From assembly GCA_963799065.1 (NCBI GenBank), contig CAWCVJ010000001.1:1736001-1800000 (forward strand): a stretch of DNA of 64,000 nt, read 5' to 3'. Below, in pieces: positions 1 to 8,773 of the stretch. The notes below the pieces were generated by a model. The model was not told the origin of the DNA and did not search any database. It saw only the letters and a list, made by a program, of their open reading frames with translations. Each line of letters opens with the position of its first letter. Position 1 is the stretch's first letter. This DNA is from JAJPHW01 sp963799065. GTDB taxonomy: Bacteria; Acidobacteriota; Terriglobia; Terriglobales; Acidobacteriaceae. The translations under genes and the position numbers were made by a program.

Positions 1-1050
1 AAAAAGACCGGCGGAGAAGCCCTCGAAGACCTCATCAAGCTTGACGACTTGAGCCTCGAGATAGGATACGCGCTGGTTCCTCTGGTTGACGCGAAAAACG
101 GCGGCCAACTGCTGGCCCGGGTGAAGGCCTTGCGCAGCAGTCTGGCGCAGCAGTTGGGATTCATCGTGCCCTCGGTGCATATCACCGACAACGCCCGTTT
201 CAAACCACGCGAGTATGTGATTTCACTGCGTGGAGTGGAGGTGGCGCGATGGGAAATGCACGAGGACCATTTGTTGGCCATTAGTTCCGACGTCGCTCCC
301 TCGTCGCTTGCGGGAATCGCCACCCGCGAACCTGCCTTCGGGGTGGCGGCGCAGTGGATTATTCCGGCGCTTCAGGGACAGGCCCTGGCTGGAGGCTTCG
401 CGGTGGTCGATCAGACTTCGGTGCTGGCGACACATTTAGCCGAGGTCGTCAAACAACATGCGGGCGAACTGTTGACCCGGCAAGAGGTCAAGCGCCTGCT
501 GGACAAACTGGGCGAGGCGCAACCCAAGCTGGTCGAAGAGTTGAGCCCCAAGCTTCTGTCCTTGGGCGAGGTGCAAAAGGTGTTGCAGCAATTGCTGAGA
601 GAGCAGGTTTCCATCCGCGATTTACCGACGATTCTCGAAGCCATGCTCGATACGGCGGCCATAAGCAAGCATCCCGTGCTGTTGGTGGAAGCGGCTCGGC
701 AAGCTCTCGGCCGGGCGCTGGTGCGCCCGCTGCTCACGCCCGAAGGCGGCCTGCGCGTGGTGACGCTCGACCCTGGGCTGGAAGAAGAAATCACGCGTGC
801 GCTCGATCCTCAGGGAAGCAGCACCTCGCGCACCGGGTTGCAGCCGTCATTTGTGCGCCGCGTGCTCGAAGGCTTGCGCCGCATCGCCGGCGAGCAGGTC
901 GACGTGGCCAGCCCGGTGTTGATGTGTTCGACACCGGCGCGCTTTCACCTCAAGCGGCTGCTGGAGCCATTTCTACCAAAGTTGGTGGTGCTGTCACCGG
1001 GCGAGATTCCTCCCATTGTGGCGGTGCAGTCGCTGGGAACGGTGAAGTGA
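1..1050 (+). CDS. flhA: Flagellar export gate protein FlhA, C-terminal part (5' truncated by window edge)
   Basis: FlhA forms the nonameric ring of the flagellar type III export gate; its cytoplasmic half docks chaperone-substrate complexes. The reading frame is open from base 1, so the membrane half lies outside the window and about 349 residues of the cytoplasmic domain remain. The opening LEIGYALVPLVD and the closing segment with LKRLLEPFLPKLVVLSPGEI match the conserved start of the cytoplasmic domain and the C-terminal FHIPEP-family signature. The TTG at 49 is internal to this frame, not the true start. It is followed at 92 bases by the flagellar sigma factor, with no flhF or flhG between, and heads a run of collinear flagellar genes. 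Identification is secure. Confidence 0.95.
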   Translation, partial: KKTGGEALEDLIKLDDLSLEIGYALVPLVDAKNGGQLLARVKALRSSLAQQLGFIVPSVHITDNARFKPREYVISLRGVEVARWEMHEDHLLAISSDVAPSSLAGIATREPAFGVAAQWIIPALQGQALAGGFAVVDQTSVLATHLAEVVKQHAGELLTRQEVKRLLDKLGEAQPKLVEELSPKLLSLGEVQKVLQQLLREQVSIRDLPTILEAMLDTAAISKHPVLLVEAARQALGRALVRPLLTPEGGLRVVTLDPGLEEEITRALDPQGSSTSRTGLQPSFVRRVLEGLRRIAGEQVDVASPVLMCSTPARFHLKRLLEPFLPKLVVLSPGEIPPIVAVQSLGTVK

Positions 1051-1141
1051 GCGCCAGGGATGACAGGAAGTGAGTCTTTGGGTATGGTGGTTCGCGAACC
1101 AGGACACCGAGGGAGTAGGGAAACGAAGTGGGGAAACAACG

Positions 1142-1972
1142 ATGAGCGAAAGAGCCGCACACCACGCAACCGCAGCAGATTCGGTGAAGCAAACCAGCCT
1201 GCAAGCGTATACCGCATGGGATGAGAACGCCGACCGGGAGCGGTTGTTGAACGAACAGTTGCCGCAGGTACGCTATATCGCCCGCCGCATCCATGAGCGG
1301 CTGCCGCGCCATGTGCCGTTCGAAGACTTGGTCCATGCGGGAGTGCTTGGGTTGATGGATGCGTTGAACAAGTTCGATCGCGGCAAGCACGTGCAATTTG
1401 GTTCGTACGCCAAGTTTCGCATTCGCGGCGCGATTCTCGACAGCCTGCGCGAAATGGATTGGAGCCCGCGCGATTTGCGCCGCAAGAGCCGGCAGGTGGA
1501 GGAGGCGCACAACAAACTACGTTTGGAGTTGGGGCGCAATCCCAATGAGCCGGAACTGGCGGTGGAATTGGGCATGGAGCTGCGCACGCTGCAACTTCTA
1601 CTGGGCGAAATTGACGGACTCGAGGTCGGCAGCCTGCGGATTCAGTCGTCGCGCGACGGCAGCGACGAAGATATGTGCGAGTACCTGCCGAACGATCCGG
1701 AGGAGACGCCGTTGGTGATTTGTTTGCGCTCGGAGATGAAAGAGCTATTAAGCAAAGCGATCTCCGACCTTCCGGAAAAAGAACGGCAGGTGATGGCACT
1801 CTACTACTTCGAGGAACTCACCATGAAAGAAGTGGGGGGGGTATTGGGCGTAGGCGAATCGCGGGTCTCGCAGATTCACTCGATGGCGGTGGTGCGCTTG
1901 CGGGCTCGCATGGCCGAACTTACCGCCATACCGTCGCTGGAACGCGCGCGGAAAGCGGCGGCCGGAGCCTAG
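1142..1972 (+). CDS. fliA: Flagellar sigma factor sigma-28 (FliA/WhiG family)
   Basis: This 276-residue alternative sigma factor should direct RNA polymerase to late flagellar promoters. Region 2 is visible as LVHAGVLGLMDALNKFD followed by FGSYAKFRIRGAILDSLRE, region 3 follows (SRQVEEAHNKLRLELGRNPNEPELA), and region 4 is the C-terminal helix-turn-helix with LPEKERQVMALYYFEELTMKE and a VGESRVSQIHS recognition helix. I chose the ATG at 1142 over an upstream in-frame TTG because FliA proteins start just before region 1.2/2 and the extra 24 residues look like untranslated leader. It lies between flhA and fliM, and its expected antagonist FlgM is encoded 9 kb downstream in the same operon. Confidence 0.95.
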   Translation: MSERAAHHATAADSVKQTSLQAYTAWDENADRERLLNEQLPQVRYIARRIHERLPRHVPFEDLVHAGVLGLMDALNKFDRGKHVQFGSYAKFRIRGAILDSLREMDWSPRDLRRKSRQVEEAHNKLRLELGRNPNEPELAVELGMELRTLQLLLGEIDGLEVGSLRIQSSRDGSDEDMCEYLPNDPEETPLVICLRSEMKELLSKAISDLPEKERQVMALYYFEELTMKEVGGVLGVGESRVSQIHSMAVVRLRARMAELTAIPSLERARKAAAGA

Positions 1973-2008
1973 GCGCGGGCGGACTGCGATTTCACCATAG
2001 GAATCTTA

Positions 2009-2986
2009 ATGGAAAAGGTTTTAGACCAACAACAGATCGATGCCATGGTACGCGCCGCCCGCGGAGGCGCTGCGGGGGCTGGCGGAAAGGTGGGAACGAC
2101 GGTCACGCCGTGGAATGTGCGCGAGTCCGGCAGAATCGGACGCGATCAGGTACAGGCGATTACGACCCTACACCAGGATTTTGCCCGCAACCTGACGAAT
2201 TCCCTGGGCGCGTATTTGCGGGTGGAGTTTACCGCCGCACTGGTTTCCGCCGAACATATGGCCTACGGCGAATTTTTGGGGCGCATCGGAGAGGCGGCCT
2301 ATCTCGCCTCGTGTGCGCTCTCGCCCTTCGGCGCGACGGCGCTCTTGCAGATCGACTTGTCCGTGGCGTTTCCCTTGGTCGATGTCATGCTCGGCGGCGA
2401 AGGCACGGCGGTGTCGGCTCCCGAGCGCGCCATCACCGGTATCGAGGAGGAAATCCTGGAAACTGTGATTCGCATCATATGCCGCGAATTCGAAAAAGCC
2501 TGGAAGGCTCTTTCCGTGGGCTTCGCCTTCGAGAAGCGGGTGTTGACGGAGCAGGTTGCTCGCTTATTGCCGCAGCAGGAAAAAACCCTGGCCCTCAGCT
2601 TTGAGATCGCGGTCGCCGACAGTCACGGGACATTGAATCTGGTCGTGCCCGCGGCCGTTTCGAATGCGCTGTTGCGCAAGATCGCCTCCAGCTACGAGCG
2701 CGAAGCGGTGCGCGCCACGCCGGAGGCCGCGGCACACTTGCGGCAGCTTTTGTTGCGGTGTCCTTTTGAGGTGGACATGGGAATCCAGTTAAAGGGTGTG
2801 CCGGTACGCGATCTTACCCAGATTTCTCCGGGTGGAGTTCTGATTACACGGGAAAAAGTCTCTCAACCCGCTGCGCTGCGGGTGAGCGGGATCGAACTGT
2901 TCAGCGCCCGAGTCACGCGCCGGGATAGCTGGCGGGCGGCGCAAGTTCTCGAGCGCATTCCCCCGCCGGAAACGCAGAAGATTTGA
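2009..2986 (+). CDS. fliM: Flagellar motor switch protein FliM
   Basis: FliM (325 residues) is the middle C-ring component that binds phospho-CheY and sets rotation direction. The N-terminus LDQQQIDAMVRAA is a variant of the LSQDEIDALL CheY-binding peptide. The CheC-like middle domain includes the LVDVMLGGEGT motif (around residues 125-137), and the C-terminal SpoA domain begins near residue 240 with CPFEVDMGIQLKGVPVRDLTQI. Length matches the family. The ATG at 2009 lies 36 bases after fliA, preceded by a weak AGGA. fliN follows at 52 bases, so the two C-ring genes are probably co-translated. Confidence 0.95.
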   Translation: MEKVLDQQQIDAMVRAARGGAAGAGGKVGTTVTPWNVRESGRIGRDQVQAITTLHQDFARNLTNSLGAYLRVEFTAALVSAEHMAYGEFLGRIGEAAYLASCALSPFGATALLQIDLSVAFPLVDVMLGGEGTAVSAPERAITGIEEEILETVIRIICREFEKAWKALSVGFAFEKRVLTEQVARLLPQQEKTLALSFEIAVADSHGTLNLVVPAAVSNALLRKIASSYEREAVRATPEAAAHLRQLLLRCPFEVDMGIQLKGVPVRDLTQISPGGVLITREKVSQPAALRVSGIELFSARVTRRDSWRAAQVLERIPPPETQKI

Positions 2987-3038
2987 ACGGGCACTACGAA
3001 TTTTCGATCAGGAAAATCTTGGAGGCGAGTCATCAGTC

Positions 3039-4019
3039 ATGAGCGATGAGTCTGAGCTAACTGGAGGCGCCGAAACGCAGGCCGATGCGCTTCATCCCGC
3101 CGCTGCCGACTACATAGAAGCGTGGGCGGAGAGTCTTGCTCAGGTGCTGGGTCAAATGGCAGGGCGGACGATGGGCTTCCAAATCGCGCCCCCAACAACT
3201 CCGCCCGAGCCGACCTCTGGCACTAAAGAAACGGGCGCATTTCCAGCGATGCACATCGTAGTTACCGCCGCGGGCGGACTGCGCGGCGAGATGAGCCTGA
3301 GGCTGTCCCCCGAGAGTATCGGCGGCTTAGCGGCCTTCTTTCTGGGCGAACCGGCTGCGGCAGAAGCGTCGGCCGCGGGCGAGGATGCCAGTGCGGAAGC
3401 AGAGCAGAAAGCGGCTGAGAAAAACGCCGCCGATGAAAAAGAAAGACAGGAAGCGGTTCTGGAGTTGGCCCGTCAAGTCGCAGGCTTGGTTGCGACTGCG
3501 CTGCACGCGCGCTGGGGCGAGGTGCAATTGCACGCCGAAGAGGCGAAGGCCGGACCTTCATGGGCGGCGGGGGCGAGCGGATCTCTTGTGCCCAGTGCCG
3601 GCGAAACCTCGTCTTTGGCGATCGAGTGGAGCCTGAGTGCTGCGTTGAACGCCGCTTTGCTGGCGCCCCCGTCTGCGGCGGTGTCATCGCAGACGAGCGC
3701 GGGACGAGACAGTTCTGCGCCATCGCTAGTAGAAACTCCAGAGGACAACGATCCCGGCGTTCTGCCCGGCGAAGGTAAGTTCGATCTCGTGCTCGATGTC
3801 GAGTTGAATGTTGCGCTGCGCTTTGGCCGGCGCAACATGCTGCTCCGGGAAATTCTCGAATTGCTCCCCGGCTCGGTAATCGAACTAGACCGCCAGATTC
3901 AAGAGCCCGCCGACTTGCTGTTGGATGGGAAGCTGGTGGCGCGAGGAGAAATTGTGGTCGTCGATGGCAACTACGGGTTGCGCGTACAACAAGTGGTGGC
4001 GGCACTGCCGCCGGTCTAA
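3039..4019 (+). CDS. fliN: Flagellar motor switch protein FliN, long form with N-terminal extension
   Basis: The last 80 residues (about 247-326) form a clear SpoA/FliN domain: VLDVELNVALRFGRRNMLLREIL, then GSVIELDRQIQEPADLLLDG and the closing VVDGNYGLRV. This domain makes the lower C-ring. FliN is usually about 100-150 residues; this protein has 326. The extension (residues 15-210) contains a region resembling the CheC/FliM middle domain (MHIVVTAAGGLRGEMSLRLSPESIGGLAAFFLG) and a low-complexity Ala/Glu stretch near residues 105-135, so it resembles the FliY layout although no CheC phosphatase motif is evident. GGAGG lies 13 bases ahead of the ATG. It follows fliM directly. Confidence 0.9.
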   Translation: MSDESELTGGAETQADALHPAAADYIEAWAESLAQVLGQMAGRTMGFQIAPPTTPPEPTSGTKETGAFPAMHIVVTAAGGLRGEMSLRLSPESIGGLAAFFLGEPAAAEASAAGEDASAEAEQKAAEKNAADEKERQEAVLELARQVAGLVATALHARWGEVQLHAEEAKAGPSWAAGASGSLVPSAGETSSLAIEWSLSAALNAALLAPPSAAVSSQTSAGRDSSAPSLVETPEDNDPGVLPGEGKFDLVLDVELNVALRFGRRNMLLREILELLPGSVIELDRQIQEPADLLLDGKLVARGEIVVVDGNYGLRVQQVVAALPPV

Positions 4020-4134
4020 CCTGCCGCGTTTTCGAGAGTTGACACCTTCAGGTCGTTTTACGGCAAGACTTCTCGAATCGAGGCGGGCGGGATGGTGCAA
4101 CCGAATCGATTCAAGCGCGAATGAGTCCTTAATC

Positions 4135-5253
4135 ATGAGTTCTAGCGATCCATCTCGAGCCATCCAGATCGCAACCACGTTGGACTCATTGGAACTGTCC
4201 TCCGTCACCACGACTGACCAGTTGCAGCCACCCGCGATGGGCCTAGGCTGGTCGCGCCGCTTCGCGGCGACTGCGATTGCAATCCTACGCCAATTGCGCG
4301 GGTGGTTAAACCGAGGCCGCGCCGATCTGGCATGCGCCAATACCCATTGCACGTTCTTGCGGCGGTGCTGGCGGAGGGTGTGCTGGCAGGGCGGAAGGAT
4401 TGGGTTGCAGCAGGCTTATTATTGCTCTCCGCGATGTTTTGAAGCGGCTGCGGCGCAGTGTTTTCGCCAGTTGGGGCTGGACTTGAACCCCAAGGGGAAT
4501 CCGCAACGGCGGCACCACCCGCAACACCGTATTCCGCTGGGCTTGCTATTGTTGTCGCGGGGGACACTGACCCATCAGCAACTTCGTTGTGGACTCGAAG
4601 CGCAGAAACTTCATGCGCAGCATCGCATTGGGCGCTGTCTTACCGAATTGGGGTTTGTCAGCGAACGACAGATTACAGCCGCTCTGGCGACGCAGTGGGG
4701 TTGTCCCGTGTTGCCCTCGCTGGCGCAAGTCGACCCCCAGTGCGAACGGGTCATTCCGTTGCGCCTGCTGCAGGCTTTTCGTTTGCTTCCGGTGCAGTGG
4801 GTGCGGGCCAGCGGCGTTTTTCATCTGGCGTTTTCTGGTGGCATCGACTACGGCGTTCTGCGCGCCGTCGAAGAGATGCTCGATTGTCGCACCGAGGCCT
4901 GCGTGATCGGCCAAAGTCTAATGGATTCGGGTTTGGAGTCTCTGGCGCACTCGCCTCATGTGGGCGATTTGTTGTTCGAGGGCTGGCGCAGCGAGGCCGA
5001 GATGGCGCGTTTGACCGTTTCTTATTTAGTTAAGCTGGGGGCTGAGTCGGTGCGTGTGGCCGCAATGGGTCCGTACCTTTGGGTGCGACTCAACTGTGGG
5101 CAGACCTCGGTGAATCTTCTTTTCGGGCGGGGGATCGAATCGGCAAGCACGGTAACACTGGCTGCGGGGTACTTAACTGCGAACGATGCCGTGAACAATA
5201 TTGGAAACGATTCTGGGAAGCGATGGACGACCGAGGACATGTTGGCCGTCTAG
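4135..5253 (+). CDS. Cys-rich protein with MshEN/GspE N-terminal-like domain (possible c-di-GMP binder)
   Basis: This 372-residue protein is not a standard flagellar component. Residues 67-109 hold seven cysteines (67, 72, 78, 83, 97, 101, 109), suggesting a metal site. Residues about 133-190 contain two tandem copies of the 24-residue MshEN pattern: PLGLLLLSRGTLTHQQL...Q and RIGRCLTELGFVSERQI...Q, six residues apart. In type II secretion/pilus ATPases such tandems bind cyclic di-GMP. No Walker A/B ATPase domain follows; the remaining 180 residues (GLESLAHSPHVGDLLFEGW, VRVAAMGPYLWVRLNCGQTSVNLLFGRG) faintly recall the start of a GspE ATPase core without the P-loop. The ATG at 4135 was preferred to upstream starts because the preceding 70 residues read as leader and overlap the fliN end. 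Sitting between fliN and flgF, it may link c-di-GMP to the motor (inference). Confidence 0.65.
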   Translation: MSSSDPSRAIQIATTLDSLELSSVTTTDQLQPPAMGLGWSRRFAATAIAILRQLRGWLNRGRADLACANTHCTFLRRCWRRVCWQGGRIGLQQAYYCSPRCFEAAAAQCFRQLGLDLNPKGNPQRRHHPQHRIPLGLLLLSRGTLTHQQLRCGLEAQKLHAQHRIGRCLTELGFVSERQITAALATQWGCPVLPSLAQVDPQCERVIPLRLLQAFRLLPVQWVRASGVFHLAFSGGIDYGVLRAVEEMLDCRTEACVIGQSLMDSGLESLAHSPHVGDLLFEGWRSEAEMARLTVSYLVKLGAESVRVAAMGPYLWVRLNCGQTSVNLLFGRGIESASTVTLAAGYLTANDAVNNIGNDSGKRWTTEDMLAV

Positions 5254-5358
5254 TGAGCGCGCCTTTGCAAGCCTTCCGCAATTTCGGATCGTTTTCCAAG
5301 CATCTCTTAATCCCCCTCTGGCCCCCCACCTGCAACCAACCCGCCCGGAGACCTTACC

Positions 5359-6138
5359 ATGGACAGCGGATATTACGCCGCCTGCAGCGGTTTGCGGGCG
5401 CAGACGGCGGCCCTCGAAACCATTGCGAACAATCTGGCCAATGTCGGCACTGGAGGCTATCGCCAGCAAGTAATGTCCTTTCACTCGCTGCTTGCGGCCA
5501 CACCGGGGAACGCAAACGCCACGACCGTGAGCGAGGTGAATCGCGCGCTCAACGACTTTAACGTGGCCAACGGCGCCGGCTTGGACTTGAGTCCGGGCAG
5601 CCTGGAAAAGACCGGCGGCGCGCTCGACCTGGCCATCGAAGGCAAGGGATTCTTCGCCGCGAAGACATCGCGTGGAGTGCTGTATACGCGCAACGGCAGC
5701 TTCCAGATCTCCGCCGCGGGACAAGTGGTGACGGCGACCGGAGATCTTGTTCTGGGTCAGCTGGGGCCGATCGATTTGCCGGCGGGCCCGGTCACCATCA
5801 GTGCCGATGGAACCATCTCTTCTTTGGGCGCGGTCGTGGATCAAATGAGGATTGTCGAATTTCCCGATGGCGTCTCCCCCATCGCGGAGGGCGATTCGTA
5901 CTACTCGGAGCCCAAGCAAGCGGTCGTCGATCCGGGCAAGCCTCCGGTGAGTATTATGTTGCCGGCGGCAGCCTCATCGGTGCGCCAGGGAATGATTGAG
6001 CACTCCAACGTGAATTCCGTGAAAACTGTGGCCGACTTGTTGATTGTCCAGCGCCACGCCGAGATGCTGGATCGGGCTCTATCGTCCTTCTATTCGGAAT
6101 TCGATCGCATTGCGACCAGCGATTTGCCGAAAGTTTAG
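5359..6138 (+). CDS. flgF: Flagellar proximal rod protein FlgF
   Basis: FlgF is a proximal rod subunit. The 259-residue protein begins MDSGYYAACSGLRAQTAALE followed by IANNLANVGTGGYRQQ, the N-terminal rod/hook signature, then a central GGALDLAIEGKGFFAAKTSRG segment and a C-terminal HSNVNSVKTVADLLIVQRHAEMLDRA helix, as in all FlgF/FlgG family members. I assign FlgF and not FlgG because the next gene is a better FlgG and the order flgF-flgG is normal. A GGAG lies 10 bases before the ATG at 5359. The 105 bases upstream hold no gene. Confidence 0.92.
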   Translation: MDSGYYAACSGLRAQTAALETIANNLANVGTGGYRQQVMSFHSLLAATPGNANATTVSEVNRALNDFNVANGAGLDLSPGSLEKTGGALDLAIEGKGFFAAKTSRGVLYTRNGSFQISAAGQVVTATGDLVLGQLGPIDLPAGPVTISADGTISSLGAVVDQMRIVEFPDGVSPIAEGDSYYSEPKQAVVDPGKPPVSIMLPAAASSVRQGMIEHSNVNSVKTVADLLIVQRHAEMLDRALSSFYSEFDRIATSDLPKV

Positions 6139-6223
6139 GCGTTCGTGTCTCGCAGGGTTTCGCACGGGCCAGATCCCTGAGTTAGAGGCTTATCGGGACT
6201 TGGAAAACTACTAAGGAGTTGTC

Positions 6224-7015
6224 ATGTTACGAGCGCTCTACACGGCGGCCAGCGGCATGTCCGCCCAGGCGGTGAATCTGGATAATGTTGCCAACAACCT
6301 GGCCAACTCAAGCACCACGGGCTTCCGCAAACGCCGGGTGCAGTTCGAGGATTTGATGTATCAGAACGTACTGATGCCCGGCTCGGCGGCGACGCAGCAG
6401 ACCACGGTGGCGGCGGGCCTTCAAATAGGCTTGGGAACTCGCTCGGCCACTTCGGAGATTGTGCAGAGCGAAGGCAGCTTCAGCGCCACCGGCAATCCCC
6501 TCGATTTGACCATCCAAGGCCAGGGATTTTTTCAAGTGACGTTGCCTTCGGGGGAGACCGCATACACCCGCAGCGGCGCTTTTCAAATGGACGCGAACGG
6601 CAATCTGGTGACCGCGGACGGGAATCCAGTCGAGCCGGGGATTACGTTCCCAGCCAACGCGACCACGATTACCATCGGCAGCGACGGCACCGTCAGCGTG
6701 ACCCTGCCGGGGCAAGCGGCGGCGCAGCAGGTAGGAACGATGCAACTCGCCTTGTTTCCCAATCCCGCGGGCTTGAACAGCGTGGGCAATAACCTTTTTC
6801 TCGCAACCACCGGCTCGGGCGATCCCGTCGTCGGTTCTCCCGGCGGCAGCGAGGGTCTGGGCACGATTCAGCAAGGCTACCTCGAGCAATCGAACGTAGA
6901 CGTGGTCGAAGAATTCGTGCAGATGATTGTGGCACAACGTTCTTATGAGGCCAATTCGCGGGTGGTGCAGGCCGCCGATGAAATGTTTCAAACGCTCAAC
7001 CAGTTGGCTCGTTAA
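6224..7015 (+). CDS. flgG: Flagellar distal rod protein FlgG
   Basis: FlgG polymerises into the distal rod that crosses the periplasm. The 263-residue length is typical. The N-terminus MLRALYTAASGMSAQAVNLD with VANNLANSSTTGFRKRRVQF is diagnostic, as are DLTIQGQGFFQV in the centre and the C-terminal EQSNVDVVEEFVQMIVAQRS / YEANSRVVQAADEMFQTLNQ helix. AAGGAG precedes the ATG at 6224 at good spacing. flgA begins 10 bases after the stop, so rod and P-ring assembly genes are probably translated together. Confidence 0.97.
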   Translation: MLRALYTAASGMSAQAVNLDNVANNLANSSTTGFRKRRVQFEDLMYQNVLMPGSAATQQTTVAAGLQIGLGTRSATSEIVQSEGSFSATGNPLDLTIQGQGFFQVTLPSGETAYTRSGAFQMDANGNLVTADGNPVEPGITFPANATTITIGSDGTVSVTLPGQAAAQQVGTMQLALFPNPAGLNSVGNNLFLATTGSGDPVVGSPGGSEGLGTIQQGYLEQSNVDVVEEFVQMIVAQRSYEANSRVVQAADEMFQTLNQLAR

Positions 7016-7025
7016 GGATCATTCG

Positions 7026-7949
7026 ATGAAGCCTGAAAGAATCGATGACACCCACCTCGAAGTGCGGGGCCGAACCCGCAGTTCCTGCCGACCATCGACT
7101 GCATGGGGCACCACGTCTGCCATTCTGGTTCTATCGCTGGCTTCCGTAGCCTCGGCGCAGGTTCACCCCCGAGTATTGACCGAAGCGTTCGTGGAAGGGA
7201 AGAACATACGACTGTCCGATGTACTGAGCTCGGATTCTCCCAGCGATTCGCGCCGACTGGCCGAAGGCCTTGTCTTGGGAGACTCGCCACGGCTGGGAAG
7301 CGTACGAGAATTCTCGCGCGAACAAATCGAGCGCATTCTCGTGGGAGAACCGTTTCCACTCGCCAATGTTGAGGTTCCTCCGAGCATACGTGTCGAACGT
7401 AAAGCATGGCCGATTGCGCCGGACTTGTTGCAAGCCGCGTTGCAGCGATTCCTGCTTGCACCTGCTGCGGACCGTACGAGTGTCGCTGGCAAAGCCTTGA
7501 ACTCCGCGGTGGCCAGAACGATCGCGGAAGATGGCGAATCACGAAGCATTCAGGTCGCAGCAGGCGCAAGCAAAGCCGCGTCTCCGCGGGCCTCGGTGGA
7601 AGCGTACAGCGCAAGATGCGAACTCGGGCAACGCCGCCTGCAGGTAAGGCTGCGCTGCCCTGATCGCGCTCTGTGCGCCGATTTCATGGTTGCCGTCACG
7701 GACGCCAAAGTCGTAGCTACCCGGTGCGCCCGCAGTGCGCTTTCGCGGAGCGAGCGAACCCTGCCTCTGATAGCTGCGGGAAGCAAAGCTACGCTCTATT
7801 GGCAGAGTGGCTCGCTGCGGTTGTCGCTCCCCGTGGTTTGTCTTGAACCCGGGTCGTTGGGGCAGATGGTGCGTGTGCTCGACGCCAACAGCCATCGTGT
7901 TCTGCGCGCGCAAGTGACTGGAGCTCGGGAGTTGAAGGCGGTCTCATAG
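7026..7949 (+). CDS. flgA: Flagellar P-ring assembly chaperone FlgA
   Basis: FlgA is a periplasmic chaperone for P-ring (FlgI) assembly. The 307-residue product has a hydrophobic export signal around residues 24-40 (AILVLSLASVASA, likely cleaved after ASA) and a C-terminal SAF/FlgA domain: RTLPLIAAGSKATLYWQSGS, then a hydrophobic segment and LGQMVRVLDANSHRVLRAQV, close to the usual G-x-x-I-x-V-x-N family ending. AAGGA lies seven bases ahead of the ATG at 7026; the in-frame start further upstream lies inside flgG. The middle is poorly conserved, which is normal for FlgA. It sits between flgG and flgH/flgI, as expected for a P-ring helper. Confidence 0.88.
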   Translation: MKPERIDDTHLEVRGRTRSSCRPSTAWGTTSAILVLSLASVASAQVHPRVLTEAFVEGKNIRLSDVLSSDSPSDSRRLAEGLVLGDSPRLGSVREFSREQIERILVGEPFPLANVEVPPSIRVERKAWPIAPDLLQAALQRFLLAPAADRTSVAGKALNSAVARTIAEDGESRSIQVAAGASKAASPRASVEAYSARCELGQRRLQVRLRCPDRALCADFMVAVTDAKVVATRCARSALSRSERTLPLIAAGSKATLYWQSGSLRLSLPVVCLEPGSLGQMVRVLDANSHRVLRAQVTGARELKAVS

Positions 7950-7999
7950 GCAGATGATCGCATCATTTTCGCTGGTGACCTGCGGGAGAAGGCAAAATC

Positions 8000-8749
8000 A
8001 TGAAATCCGTCTGCGAAGTAACAACTCGAACCTCGTGGGGCGCGAACCTGGGTTGCTGCCTTGAGATCGTCGTCTGGGCGGGATTGCTGTGCTCAGGGGC
8101 TTTCGGCAAGACCTCGAAGCCGGCTGCGGACACCATCCAAAGCGAAAGCCTGCAAGCTTATCTGGGGCGGATGCAACAGCAGCCGGCGGCTCCATTTCTT
8201 CATTCCCAGGGCAGCCTTTGGGCCGACGGCGGACGCTTTGCCAATCTCGCCGCAGATTACAAAGCTCGGCAGGTGGGCGATCTTATCGTCATCGTCATCA
8301 CTCAGGGTACGACTGCGAACAACGTCAACAGTGTGGCCACCAACCGCACCTTCAATGCCAGTTCCAGCATCACGGCCTTGGCGGCCCACGCCAGCACCAG
8401 CGCTGTGAACAACATTTTCTCTCCCAACTCCGCAGCAGCGCTGAGCGGCAAAAGCCAGGCGGCGACGACTACGACCTTACAGGATAGCTTGACCGGGCGG
8501 GTGGTTGCGGTGTTACCCAGCGGCAACTTGGTCGTCGAAGCCGAACGCCATCTCACCATGAACAACGAGCGCCAGATTCTAGTACTGCGCGGCCTGGTTC
8601 GGATTGGCGATATTGCCGCAAACGGCACGGTTGCCAGCAACAATCTGGGCGATCTGGAGCTGGAGTTGAAAGGCAAGGGAGTGTTGAGCGACGGCGTCAG
8701 GCCGCCCAACATTATTGTCCGCAAACTGCTTTGGCTGCTGGGTTTTTGA
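8000..8749 (+). CDS. flgH: Flagellar L-ring protein FlgH
   Basis: FlgH forms the outer-membrane L-ring bushing. The 249-residue protein shows the conserved GSLWADGGRFANLAADYKAR, then VGDLIVIVITQGTTANN, and the C-terminal SGNLVVEAERHLTMNNE / GLVRIGDIAANGTVASN strands. The N-terminus is a signal sequence; FlgH is normally a lipoprotein and a Cys in GLLC near residue 34 could be the lipidated residue, but the lipobox is weak. GGGAGAAGG precedes the ATG at 8000. The presence of L- and P-ring genes shows a diderm envelope. flgI follows after 24 bases. Confidence 0.95.
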   Translation: MKSVCEVTTRTSWGANLGCCLEIVVWAGLLCSGAFGKTSKPAADTIQSESLQAYLGRMQQQPAAPFLHSQGSLWADGGRFANLAADYKARQVGDLIVIVITQGTTANNVNSVATNRTFNASSSITALAAHASTSAVNNIFSPNSAAALSGKSQAATTTTLQDSLTGRVVAVLPSGNLVVEAERHLTMNNERQILVLRGLVRIGDIAANGTVASNNLGDLELELKGKGVLSDGVRPPNIIVRKLLWLLGF

Positions 8750-8773
8750 CGCGACAGTGAAAGTGATACTTCT

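Noticed and set aside
945..1799. 284-residue minus-strand frame opposite fliA
   Set aside because: Antisense shadow of a high-GC coding gene: Arg/Pro/Ser-rich composition, no recognisable motif, and covers flhA/fliA entirely.
1675..2604. 309-residue plus-strand frame overlapping fliA and fliM
   Set aside because: Gly/Arg-rich frame shadow between two well-supported genes.
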